From positions 372,001 through 436,000 of the forward strand of contig OOIN01000018.1 of NCBI GenBank assembly GCA_900323505.1: a DNA stretch of 64,000 nt, in the 5' to 3' direction. The notes beneath the pieces are model-generated. The model was not told the DNA's origin. It ran no database searches and saw nothing but the letters and a program-made list of their open reading frames with translations. The translations under genes and the position numbers were made by a program. This document shows, in pieces, positions 50,879-61,192 of the stretch. The DNA comes from Ustilago trichophora. Lineage: Eukaryota > Basidiomycota > Ustilaginomycetes > Ustilaginales > Ustilaginaceae. Positions within the stretch are counted from its first letter, which is position 1. The number at the start of each line of letters is the position of its first letter.

Positions 50879-52483
50879 ATGACCCCAACTGCGGTCGATC
50901 GCCTCGCCGCCCCTCCCGCCGCATGCGAAACGACGCTGGTCGAGCAACTCTCTGGCCTATCGATCCACGCACCCGCCGGAGCGCTGTTGGCACAACTCGG
51001 AGACGTGGTCTATACGGACTTGCTACCGCAACCTGCGCTACCGCCGGAAGTGCTCGAGCGGGTGGTTTTTCATCTCCAACCCGGCGCTCTGATCGGAGAC
51101 CCGGTAGCACACGTGACGCTTGTCCGATTGAGCTGTGTCAGTCGACTCATGCGACACTGGGCTCTTGAAGTACTCTACTCAATCGTCATTCTTCCTCGCC
51201 ACGTCCGAGAGTTTCGAAAATGGTACGCGCGGTCGGTCAAGGCACAGCCAGCATACCAGTTCGCAGGTTATACGAGGGCTCTATTCTGCTCTTTGGACGA
51301 TGTTTCTGCCCTGACTTCGTTCTCAGCAGGGTGGGACCACGAGCTGTTAAGGCTGCTCCACTACTGTGGACCCTCGCTCACCCATCTCTCGCTGTGGCGG
51401 TCGGAATCGATGGCTCTGTTACGTGACCCTGGCCAGGTGAGGGAGGGGTATCGCTTTGGTACCTCTCAACCCGTCCAAGTGTGGGGAGAGCTTGGCGAGA
51501 ATGATGCGGAAGCCGAAGCCGAAGCTGCGAACAGCAACAGCGAAGACCAAATGGCGCCACCGGAAGCAGCCCACGCAGACGACCTGTTCAGTCAAGCCGA
51601 GTTGGACGACATGCCTGGGTGGCTCAAAGCCGAGATCAGGTTGCAAGGCACGCGAGCAGTCACCATTCGCCACAAAGCCCACCTTACTCCTACTCGCCGC
51701 ATAACACGACGACAGCAGGGCTGCCAGCCAACCCACCTAAGCATCATGATGAGCTTGCCTCTACTCGAGCACGAGGATCCCAAGGTGTTCTCGAGGATGC
51801 TCATCTGGCACCGGGTTCAAGAGCTGGATGTACACATTTCGACACCAGGCCACACGCCAAAGATTCTAAGGTTGATAGCGAGTCTAAGGGAGTCGCCAAT
51901 ACGTAGGCTGAGGATCTCGACAACATTTGCTTCGTTGTGTCTGATGACTCCGCCTTTTCCACCGTCCAAACGGCAGCGAGAGGCGGAAGCCAACGGTGAC
52001 TACGGCAATTTTGGCATCAGCAATGGCAGTTCATCGCCCATGTATCCAACAGCGGAGAGGAGCGACTACGTTCCGGTTCTTAACCTGTGCGACGCGCTCA
52101 CGAGCATGCTCCAAGACGAAGTATTGCGCAGAGTGCTGATCGACGAACTGCAGGGGAAACCGTACAGCGCAGTCGCTCACCTCGAGGAGAAGCTCATCAG
52201 TCGCTGTCTAGACGGTTCCAGTCGAAAGATGGCAAGCAGCCGTGCAGCCTGCCCTGGCGAGAAGGCGAATGGGACCAATGCCGAGGCGACGACTCTTCAA
52301 GAGGGAAGGTTGCCAGGGGAAGACGCGGCGGAGAAAGAACGTCGAGATCAATTGGGCCGCAACTTTCGCCTCACCATCACTCGAGGTAACCAGGCCATGT
52401 GGGCCAAGCTCAAAGATCGGCTATGGGACTTTCGACAGCGGGCTGAGGGGGTCAGTGAAGGCTCATGGGAAGTATTATCGTAG
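50879..52483 (+). CDS. F-box-like fungal protein
   Basis: 534 residues from the ATG at 50879 (A at -3). Residues about 62-110 read LPPEVLERVVFHLQPGALIG, then VTLVRLSCVSRLMRHWALEV and LYSIVIL, the fungal F-box pattern of a Leu-Pro start, helix and a late aromatic/hydrophobic strand. The following 250 residues have an irregular leucine-rich-like rhythm (LLHYCGPSLTHLSLWRS, MMSLPLLEHEDPKVFSRMLI, LRLIASLRESPIRRLRIS) typical of fungal F-box proteins that end in a weak LRR fold. An acidic Glu/Ala stretch lies at about residues 208-225. The target is unknown. It does not look like a copy of the F-box gene at 46.1-47.7 kb. Confidence 0.75.
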   Translation: MTPTAVDRLAAPPAACETTLVEQLSGLSIHAPAGALLAQLGDVVYTDLLPQPALPPEVLERVVFHLQPGALIGDPVAHVTLVRLSCVSRLMRHWALEVLYSIVILPRHVREFRKWYARSVKAQPAYQFAGYTRALFCSLDDVSALTSFSAGWDHELLRLLHYCGPSLTHLSLWRSESMALLRDPGQVREGYRFGTSQPVQVWGELGENDAEAEAEAANSNSEDQMAPPEAAHADDLFSQAELDDMPGWLKAEIRLQGTRAVTIRHKAHLTPTRRITRRQQGCQPTHLSIMMSLPLLEHEDPKVFSRMLIWHRVQELDVHISTPGHTPKILRLIASLRESPIRRLRISTTFASLCLMTPPFPPSKRQREAEANGDYGNFGISNGSSSPMYPTAERSDYVPVLNLCDALTSMLQDEVLRRVLIDELQGKPYSAVAHLEEKLISRCLDGSSRKMASSRAACPGEKANGTNAEATTLQEGRLPGEDAAEKERRDQLGRNFRLTITRGNQAMWAKLKDRLWDFRQRAEGVSEGSWEVLS

Positions 52484-53418
52484 GAACGTCGCCACATTTC
52501 GTTGTACCACGTTATCTTATCATCTAGTTTGTGGAATCAGAACTCGACACTTTTGAAGAAGGTCTTTACTCAGAGCCTCGCATTTCGACATCATTGTGAT
52601 TGTAATTGATCTGTTGCTTGAGACTCGACTCAATCCAGTGCTGCAAGTCGGCAGTAGATATGGTTGTCAAGATGGGCTTCCGGTGGAGAGCCCACTGCAG
52701 CGGTTGTGCGGCTTTTGAATTGATATGCTTTTTAACTACAGTATTTTGTCCCACTTTGTCACAGAGTTGCATGCGGGCCAAGTTCAAGTTGCGCCGGCAC
52801 TGAGAAGCCAGGACGGTCTCACCTCATCCCCCCTTGCTCTTCGAAAGGCAGAGCAATCAGATGGACGGCGAGATAGGGAGAAATGCGGAAAAGGCCAGGT
52901 GACTCGCAGGGTCTGAATTTGGCCCTTTTCTTTGTGTGTTTTTTTTTTTTGTTTGTTTGTGTGATAGTAAGCGGCAGTAGTCAGGCACAAAGACACGCAA
53001 TTCGTCTGTCATTTGGGCCCGTCTCCGCATCCCGAAAAAAAAAAAAAGCTCGTGTTGGCGAGCAGCGGCATATCGGCCTGCCACGCTATCAATACCATCA
53101 TTTCCTTCAACACCACCCCTCAATGCTCGAGTGTGCAGCCTGCGGCTCTCCCATCAGCTAGCCATCGTGCGTCAGCGGGAGTTGCGTCGCTCGCTCCTCA
53201 GCAGCAGCAGCAGCAGCAGCAGCAACTCGCATCTCTTCATCACTTTGTTCAGCACAGCACAGCGACCATCGTAGCTCTCAGCCGTGGTCGCACGGACGAC
53301 CTGGCAACTCGTCCCTACTCTTCAACAAACAAATTGATTGTCGATTGACGCATCGAGTCCTTAAAATTTAAGCTTCTAGATCCACGACCGAGCCGCTGAG
53401 GCTGCACAATCGCCCACC
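52484..53418. other. Intergenic with T-run, A-run and CAG repeat
   Basis: 935 bp. It contains a T-run near 52940-52950, an A-run near 53034-53046, and a (CAG)n tract at about 53199-53224 in the probable leader of the next gene. No coding segment recognised. Confidence 0.5.
53199..53224. repeat. (CAG)n microsatellite
   Basis: About 26 nt of CAG triplets, some 200 bp before the ATG at 53419; probably untranslated leader of a gene that itself encodes long Gln runs. Confidence 0.9.
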
Positions 53419-56400
53419 ATGCAGCAGCCCACCCAGCACATCCCGATCAATTTGGGGCAAGCACCCGGTGGCATGGACTCGTCAGGGCATCAGGGAGCAC
53501 ATTCGAGCAATGCTCTCTTCCCAAATGGTCTTGCTCATTCATCAATGCCAAGTGATCCGCTCACCTCTGCGCTCAGTCTACTTCCACCCGAGCTCTTACA
53601 GTCGCACCAACATCAGCACATGCATCAGCCCTTTGGTCAGCTCGCTTCTTCTCAAGCAGCAGGCTCCGCTTCGTTGCTCTCGCACGTTCACAACCAGCTG
53701 CAGCCGGGAAACGCGACGATGCTCTCACAGCAGGGTCGTGCTCCACAGGGCCTGCCACAATCGCAGCAATCACAGCTGCCGGACAATCAGCAGCAATCTC
53801 GTCAGCGCCCTCAACAGCAGCGTCAGCTCTCGCAAGGGCAACAGCAGCAGCCACAACAACAACAGCAGCAGCAGCAGCAATCTCATTCCAACCAGCAAGG
53901 TCAGCAGCAACCGCCACCATTACGCTCGCAGCCCAACATTCATCTGAACCCCAACCAGCACCCTCCCACTTCGCAGCCGCAACAGCAGCCAAACCTTGCG
54001 CAACTACTAGGTTCCAACCCCGCCGCGCTCGGAGCTCAGCCCTCGCTTCTGCAGCAACACACATCCATCCTATCCGAAGCCCGTTCCTCGGTTTCCAACT
54101 TCTCGCAGTCTTTACAAGAAGCCAAGCAAGCTACACCATCCGATCGTGGCGACATTCGAAACGTCGTATCCCTCCTCGAGCGCGCATCCAAAGCTTTCGC
54201 CTTGGAGCTCGAACAAGGCGTATCCAAGCTCCGATCTCTGTCCAACTCGCCTGCATACAACAATGTTGCCGGGCTCTTCAACGGAGCAGGGTTCGGACAC
54301 GGCTCGAATACGGCAGGACACGATCTGTTTGGGGCACTCAACGGATTTGGCATGCCTGGTTCGGCTATGCAGCAGCAACAGCAACAGCAACCGCAGCATA
54401 ACGCCGGAGGCATGCCTTTTGATCTTGGCCTTGCATTCTCGCAGCCTCATCCGAATGGAATCTTCAACCTGAACGGCGCAGGCAATGCCAGTGGTGCTGG
54501 TGGGCCTGGCGGGTTCAATGCGGCCTTTCCCAACGATGTTGGAACGCAAGCAAACGGGCAGCAGGGCGCCAACGCTCAAAACTCGCCCCTGCTGTCTGCA
54601 CTGCTGGCGCAGTATCTTTCCCAGTCCGGAGACCCGTCGAACCGCATGGGCGCGCTTTCGCTCTTCCAGTCGCTTGCCAATGGAAGCGGCAACGGGTCAA
54701 TTCCCAACTCTGCACAAGGTCTCGAAGCACTCCTGAACCAAAGCCTGCCGCCACAACAGCAGCAAGACCAACAGCAACACCAGCAATCTCGAGTAGCAAT
54801 GCCTGGAATGGACGGTGGCAGGATTACCAATAACCAGGCTGCTTCTGCCGCACAGCTTGCCAACGGCGCTCCTCTCACCAACGCTGCAGCGCTTGCGGCT
54901 TTGACCTCGCTCGGTATCACTCCTGCCATGCTCGAAGCGCTCGGACTGGGATCTGTCGCACAGCAGATGCTCGACGCGCCCGCAGATGGCAACAAGCAAG
55001 AAGGCTCCAGCAAGCTTCCTGTCCAGATGCGTGCGTCTCCTGGTCTTCGTGATGAGAGTCCAGACGCAGATCACGAGGATCCCTCCTCCGAGCCTGCGCG
55101 CAAGAAGAGAAAGCAAGGACGCGGCAAAGCGATCAGTTCCTCACCTCACGTCATTACGGATGCGAGCTCCTCGAAGCAGCCATCTCAATCTGACGATGCA
55201 AAGAGCGTCTCTGCTACCCGTGCCGGGCATCCTGTCGCGATTCACAGCGCGCCTCCGAAACCGTCTCCCTCCATCCCACCTGTTTCCAATCCCAACGTTG
55301 CTGGTTCCTCGGACGCATCCAAACGCATCCCCACCCTCGGCGTTGGTCTGCGCCAAGAAGGAGACAAACGCTATCGTAACCGGAAGCTGCTTCGCGATCT
55401 TCGAGAACATCTCTATCGCTGGCTGGGCACGGATGAGTTCCGCAAACTCCGCAATACCTACAAGGTGGCTGAGTGGGTACCCAATCCTCATCTGACCGAA
55501 GAGGAGAAGCAGATCCTTGCTTCCCTCCCACCCGGAGCGGTGGCCCAGCCGCCCATCACCACGCACATCTTCCACGTCGATTTCACGAGCCGCGACTTCT
55601 ACCGCACCAACCAGTCGCTCATTGACGCGATTGTTACCGAGGGTTCCAAGAAGGTTGAAGCCAAGCCTGAGGCGTATGCCATTGTGCCTGGAACGATCGA
55701 TCGGGATCACTTGGAAGATGTTGCCAAGGATTTGATGGATTCTGCTCGGTCTGGTTTCCGTATGTCGCTCCGAACGGGACTGCAAGCGGAGAAGGAGGAT
55801 AAGGAGAAGCATGAAAAGTATCGTGGAGTAGAACGGGCCAAGACCAAGTGTAGAAATCGTGAGATCGGGGCGGGTCGTTTGCGGCATGCGATCCCGAAAC
55901 AGCTGCTGATCCCGGGAGCTTACTCGGACGACGCTGCGAGCGATGAAGATCTTCACGGCCTGACCAAATCAGAGTGGAAGCGACAGCGATTGCGCAAACT
56001 GCGCATCGCCAAAGGATGGGAAGCCGTTACACCCAAATGGAGGAACAAGCATCTGACGAGGGCATATCACAAGGCGGATATTGTGAGTAAGAGCAAGCAG
56101 ATGGCTCGATGGCGTCGAGATGATCCTGTGGATCTACCGATTCCGATCAAGTTGTACGGCAAGATGCTGCCCAAGCAGCTCTTTGATCCAGACTGGCTAG
56201 CCGAGCATCGGAAGGAGTTGGAGGATGAACCATACTGCATTCGGATCAACGATAATGACATTGATGGGTGGGACGAGGGTCATCATCCCCTGGGCGAGGA
56301 CACGAGCGATGAGATGGAATGGAGTGACGCCAAGGAGAGTCATCACAACAGAGGAAGACAGTTGATGAGTAGCGCTCCATCCAGTAGCAGAGAGCGAGGG

Positions 56401-56787
56401 TCGACGACTCAATCGCCTGTCCCTGCCGGGAGTGGCTCTGCAAGTTTGAAAGCCGTCGATTCGGAGGGCAAGGCTGGTTCCGCTACACCCATCCCTACGT
56501 TGGCGAGAAGATTGGCCAAGGACTCTCCAGATACAGCAACCGTGGCACACGTCGTACCACCAGAGGATACAAAGCCAAAGCCATCCATCGGTGGCTCTGA
56601 AGGCTCCGGTACAAGCAGCGTCTCTGGTAGTTCGAGATCAGGCCACCCCGACGCAGGAAGCGACTCTGAATCCGACACTTCGGTCGTCGACAAGGTCACC
56701 ACCACCACTGCCCCTACCGCTACTGCAAAGAGTCCCAGCACCGCTACGGTCAACGGACCTGCAGAAAGGAGCACTTCTGATTCTTGA
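53419..56787 (+). CDS. Gln-rich conserved fungal protein, probable nuclear regulator
   Basis: 1122 residues, start context CACCATGC. Residues 1-200 are Gln/His/Ser-rich with several poly-Gln runs from CAG/CAA repeats. Residues about 210-290 form a possible helical segment (SEARSSVSNFSQSLQEAKQA, VSLLERASKAFALELEQGVS). An Asn/Gly/Gln-rich region follows. A basic cluster at about residue 560 (ARKKRKQGRGK) fits a nuclear signal. Residues about 649-960 are densely charged and look like the conserved core: DKRYRNRKLLRDLREHLYRW, then TTHIFHVDFTSRDFYRTNQS, WKRQRLRKLRIAKGWEAVTP, YHKADIVSKSKQMARWRRDD and PIPIKLYGKMLPKQLFDPDW. The tail is Ser/Thr-rich. I do not recognise a named domain; the core resembles hypothetical proteins of mushroom and smut fungi. 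A transcriptional role is inference from composition. Confidence 0.85.
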   Translation: MQQPTQHIPINLGQAPGGMDSSGHQGAHSSNALFPNGLAHSSMPSDPLTSALSLLPPELLQSHQHQHMHQPFGQLASSQAAGSASLLSHVHNQLQPGNATMLSQQGRAPQGLPQSQQSQLPDNQQQSRQRPQQQRQLSQGQQQQPQQQQQQQQQSHSNQQGQQQPPPLRSQPNIHLNPNQHPPTSQPQQQPNLAQLLGSNPAALGAQPSLLQQHTSILSEARSSVSNFSQSLQEAKQATPSDRGDIRNVVSLLERASKAFALELEQGVSKLRSLSNSPAYNNVAGLFNGAGFGHGSNTAGHDLFGALNGFGMPGSAMQQQQQQQPQHNAGGMPFDLGLAFSQPHPNGIFNLNGAGNASGAGGPGGFNAAFPNDVGTQANGQQGANAQNSPLLSALLAQYLSQSGDPSNRMGALSLFQSLANGSGNGSIPNSAQGLEALLNQSLPPQQQQDQQQHQQSRVAMPGMDGGRITNNQAASAAQLANGAPLTNAAALAALTSLGITPAMLEALGLGSVAQQMLDAPADGNKQEGSSKLPVQMRASPGLRDESPDADHEDPSSEPARKKRKQGRGKAISSSPHVITDASSSKQPSQSDDAKSVSATRAGHPVAIHSAPPKPSPSIPPVSNPNVAGSSDASKRIPTLGVGLRQEGDKRYRNRKLLRDLREHLYRWLGTDEFRKLRNTYKVAEWVPNPHLTEEEKQILASLPPGAVAQPPITTHIFHVDFTSRDFYRTNQSLIDAIVTEGSKKVEAKPEAYAIVPGTIDRDHLEDVAKDLMDSARSGFRMSLRTGLQAEKEDKEKHEKYRGVERAKTKCRNREIGAGRLRHAIPKQLLIPGAYSDDAASDEDLHGLTKSEWKRQRLRKLRIAKGWEAVTPKWRNKHLTRAYHKADIVSKSKQMARWRRDDPVDLPIPIKLYGKMLPKQLFDPDWLAEHRKELEDEPYCIRINDNDIDGWDEGHHPLGEDTSDEMEWSDAKESHHNRGRQLMSSAPSSSRERGSTTQSPVPAGSGSASLKAVDSEGKAGSATPIPTLARRLAKDSPDTATVAHVVPPEDTKPKPSIGGSEGSGTSSVSGSSRSGHPDAGSDSESDTSVVDKVTTTTAPTATAKSPSTATVNGPAERSTSDS

Positions 56788-57072
56788 TATAACTCTCCTC
56801 CCCCTTTTGGATTCGCCTGTAGTCTCTTGCCGTCCTCCTCTCTACTATTATTGAATACACGACCACTCGGATCTTCTGCTACGCCTACGCATCTTGTCTG
56901 CGCATGTCGTTCTGAATCAATCACGTGCACAGTGTCGATCGTTTCCGTCTGAGGGCTATCATCCTGAAGGGCTTGATGTGCAACTTTGCAATGAAAGCAC
57001 GCAGTACTGAAATGAACTGCAAGAAAAAAGGCATGGGAAAAGAAGCAAAAAAAGGCCAAAAAAAAGGAAATT
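56788..57072. other. Short intergenic region
   Basis: Holds the 3' end of the Gln-rich gene. At its right end, directly beyond the tRNA 3' end, is an A-rich plus-strand tract (T-rich on the minus strand at about 57045-57065), which fits an RNA polymerase III terminator for the tRNA. Confidence 0.6.
57065..57072 (-). terminator. Probable Pol III termination region
   Basis: The minus strand just downstream of the tRNA 3' end begins a T-rich stretch (AATTTCC then T-runs to about 57045), the usual stop signal for RNA polymerase III. Boundary approximate. Confidence 0.5.
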
Positions 57073-57179
57073 CTCCGAATCCGGGAATTGAACCCGGGTC
57101 TGCGCCGTATTAACGCGGAGAACTGTTTGAAGCATCCGAAGATGACAAGGCGCCGTCATAGCCACTAAACTAATTCGGA
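57073..57179 (-). tRNA. tRNA-Asp (anticodon GTC) with a 35-nt intron
   Basis: Read on the minus strand: acceptor stem TCCGAAT pairs with ATTCGGA, discriminator G; T-arm CCGGG-TTCAATT-CCCGG; anticodon stem GCGCC pairs with GGCGC; anticodon loop TTGTCA plus C gives GTC (57146..57144), Asp. The intron 57142..57108 starts right after position 37, the normal site for nuclear tRNA introns. The mature length is 72 nt without CCA. T-rich sequence just downstream would end Pol III transcription. The D-arm (GTTTAGTGGCTATGAC) looks like Asp/Glu tRNAs. Confidence 0.92.
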
Positions 57180-60100
57180 TCCAATTCATGTTACGCTGAC
57201 TATATTGTGCGTAGATATACCAACATAATAGATCTCTGGCACGTTCACACGAGCTTGTTCCTTCGAGCAGTGATTCAAGGCGGCCACAGCAACGTCGGTC
57301 GTTCTTTGCTCTCGGTGTTGGGAGTGCAGGAGCCAAGTGCACCTAGTTGGCATTCGCCTGTACTCTCAAGACGGAGCTGTGATACAATATCTCATATTTG
57401 GACACAATTAGCTGATGTCGGGGTCTGCGCACGGGCTAAACGGTCAACTTCGTCTCAAACACTGACAAGATGGCAAGCGAGCCAGCAGGGTATTTTGTGC
57501 TACCCTCTCCCAACGGTGACTTGACTTTAGCTTCGAAGGCGAACGAAAAGCCAGATGACGACAAGCCTCTCTCATCCACACCGCAGCTGTCTGCTGTATG
57601 TTGTTGCTCTAGCCGAGTCAACAAAGATAGACACTCGGCTACAGATTGAGGTGAAGCGGACGGGCTTCAACAACTTTTGGAGAAAGAGTGTGACTGCTCG
57701 GCTGTTTACAGCCGAATACCCATTTGCTCTCAAACCCATGCTGTGTGATAGAGAGTGATGACATTCTGTAGAGCAACGAACACGAGGTTTTGATCCCGAG
57801 AGATTCAAGACAAAAGGTACGAAATGTCATCTCACGGGTGTAAAAAAGAAACAAAGCTCTAAAGTGCTGTACGGTTCGGCACGATGTGCATGGGTTGCTA
57901 GATTTGAGAGACAGAGAAAAATAGAGGCAAGGCGAACTGTTTGGAGACTCGATTTTTGGGTAAAAAGGGTCGAATAGAGTATGCCGAACTTCCGAGTTCC
58001 GGTTGCTTGTCTATTGACACCAAAGCGATGGGAGGAGGGTACGTCAATATCAGACACGGCCGGCCATAGAGCAGTTTGCACCGCTTGGACCTCAAACATG
58101 GCATCGCTCTTCTCGAGACAACACACGCCAGCAAGGGCAAAGGGCCGTGCGAGCCCCCATCCTTCAACTTGTCTTCAGAGCGGGCCGTGCGTACTGTACA
58201 AGAAGGATCCAAACAAACCATGCGTTACGAACCAACTGTTGATCTTGTGCTGCCCAACCTCGGCCCGTTGACCAAACTTGGGCAGAATTCAAGTCGCACC
58301 AACAAAGTGCAGGGTGATGAAATGTTTGCACCTCGGCAAAGGATTTGCTCGCGTGGCACCAGCAGAAAATTGTAAACTTTCCGAGACATTTTCTTCTTCA
58401 TCTTTCTTGGTTTTGGGTCCCGCAACATCTAGATTTGCACACCCAAAATCACAGCCACATCCGCAACACCGCAACACTGCATCGAAATGCAGCTGCTCAT
58501 GGTTGGTGCGTTTTGCGCGCCTCCGCCCTCTCCAAGTGGTCGCACACACGAGGCAGTAGGTGCGTGTTGGGTTGCTTTCGAGGTGTCGGCTAGTCGGAAA
58601 GCAAATGCTCCATGAAGAGGAAACGTCACTTGATTAAGCGAGTGACGGTCTCTGGATTGGCGTTGTTGCCAAGCTGTGATTTCCCACATTGCTGTCGTTC
58701 AGGCCTTGGACCTCTCGGATCAACACCTGGAGAGCGCGTGTTGGGAGCCAGCGGACTTTTGGTACTGACTCAGGAACCATCTCAACCCACAAGGTAGCGA
58801 CTATACTGTCTAGCGCAGTAAAAAGGGCGACTGGGGATTGGAGACTGGGGGGCAGGCGTTTGGTTGGCCGCATCTGCCGGGGTGGCGGAAGTGCAATGTA
58901 GCATGGCTGAGTGTGCCATGCTAACTGACACACTTGGTCGGACCGGATCGCTGCACTGTTCGATTGGTTGGTTGAATGTGCCCCTCCACGGGAGTGCGGG
59001 CTTTTTTCAAGTTCTCGTACGATCGCATGCAGGGCCGTGAACAAATCAGGTCGAGCAAGAGTCGACTTGGCTTCTGGACAGAGGCCAAGAGCGGACGAAA
59101 TCGCCGAAGCTTTCCAAACAAGATCGAGGTTACGGGTCGTACGAAGCAGTACAATACCAGGCGCGAGATCTACAGCATGACATGCAGGGCCGAATCGCCA
59201 ACCGAGCACTTGTGCCAAACCTTTTTGGTGTGTGGTGACCATGAGGGCATGACAAATCGTCGCAGTAGCCCAGAGTCCGTTCAATCTGGTAACATAGAAT
59301 CAAACGGCAGATCTCGGAAGATGCGATGTGCATGGGCGCATGAAACTGGACGCCATGTTTGCGGCTTACCTTCCGGACCAAAGTAAGAGGATACAACGCA
59401 ACCACTCTATACGAGTGTGAGGGGGGCAGGAGAAATAGTTTGCGTCGATTGCATGAATTTTGCAACAAGAACCACAAGAATTTCCCGTCACGTCCGCATT
59501 TTCCAAAGGACGAATCGGCGAGTCTGCATTTGAGCAATGCCAAGAGCATGACATGGCATGATCTCAAGCCGGCCGAACTGCACTTGCCCCGATTGCTGGA
59601 TGATGGTTTGGGGCGAGTCCTCGAGCAATGCGCCAAGCCAATGCTGAGGTCGACTGAACTGTACAGTATCTATTCTCGAGAGCAGAAGAGGTCGCCTTGA
59701 GACAGCTGGAAAATGAGATTTCAGTGTACGGCAAATAGTTCGGGAAGGAAGCTTCTCTAGGCTGTCAGACTAACGTTAGCCAAGAATCTGGACCCGTTGG
59801 TTCTGTTCGCCGTCTGTGCTGGCTCGTCCTTCCCACCACTCTGATTGTCTCGTGGCTGAGGGCTGAGTGCGAAAACATGGACATGGCTCGGTCGCACCAG
59901 AGACGACGGCGTCACGAGGAGAAGGAGTTTTCGGGAACCCATCTGAGGAGGGGAACGGGATCCCCGGGTCAGCTCAGAAAGCTGGAACAATTCGGCCGTG
60001 ATCTGCCCGAAAGAGTGGCGTGGCGCCGGCTAGCTCTGTCCTGTCATCGCCAGTCTTGTGCCATCCCAGATGAGAAGCCATGAGATCGCGTGGCGTTCAA

Positions 60101-61157
60101 GTGATAGATGCTGGCAACGACTACGCCCGCCACCTGTTAGAGCTGGAAAGAGGATCGCCGCGACAAGGTGCAAGCACGGGGAAAGGAAAGGAAAGTCATG
60201 ACCGACCGTAAACGAACAAGGGGGCGTCACTAATCCCGAGACTTGAGCCCTAGACCCAAATTGTACCACAACATGCCTACAGAATAGCCCAAGAGTCGAG
60301 GCTCGAGCGAACACCACCATCGCCGATGGGCTCGCAAGAGCAGCTCCCTGGATAGCTGGGGGGAAGGTGGTTGCCACTCTTTGTCAAGTTGTGCCTGACC
60401 TGCTGAACAAGCCGTACTGTCGATCATCGCGCTGAGGAGATGCGAGACCGAAGCTTACCAGCCGCCTCGTGGCATCTTGAGCCTGCATGGTCAGCCTGAA
60501 ATGGATCTGCCTCTGACCTTGCCTTTGTAGAATAGGAGCGAATCAGGGCTAGTCGTGTGACATTTTATTCTGGCAGAGTCGACGTGGCAAAGCGAGCCCG
60601 ACTGACCAATGGTAAGCAGAATGTACTGTAAGGGGGGAGAGAGAGTTTCGCAAAATGAACTAGGGTTCCTCTAGAATTCACAGGTCCGCGAAGACCCTTT
60701 TGAAAGAGAAAGAGAGTGAGAGAGAGCGAGAGCGAGAAAGTGATCTGCAATCCCGACCGTAGAAGGATTAGCGGCGAGGCGGGATCCGTGTCGCTGCTCG
60801 AAAAGTACTGAAATGGCCCAGGAACCGAAATTTCTTGAGAATCTCGGGGGGCGTAACTCAGCTTGAACCGACTGTAGCAACTCTGTCTTCCTTTGGCTTT
60901 TGACATCTTCGAGAAACAGTGTTTGGCTTGTTGTCGTCGGACCTTTGCCTGGATGTCCCCGCCGGCTGACCGTCAATTACATTGAGGTGCCGACGCAATG
61001 TAACGAAAGGTATGCCGTTTTGTGTCGAATCAAACACCAAAGTGGCGTTCGGGCAATGGCCTTCATAGCGGCATCGAGTGCATTGATTGCAGCAAATAAA
61101 CACACATAAACCCTTCACCGGGGGCGGCTCTCCAGACTGGCGGGATGGGGGACGATG

Positions 61158-61192
61158 TGCCTCGCTCGCTCGCTCGTTCGTTCGTTCGTTCG
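61158..61192. repeat. CGCT/CGTT tetranucleotide run
   Basis: Imperfect tandem tetranucleotides (CGCT several times, then CGTT several times) inside the gene-free right end of the window. Confidence 0.8.

Noticed and set aside
58634..59284. 216-codon frame on the minus strand in the gene-free end
   Set aside because: No recognisable domain, and overlapping frames of similar length on the other strand are as good.
61158..61192. Possible telomere-like or centromere satellite
   Set aside because: Short imperfect tetranucleotide run only; no array of longer units.
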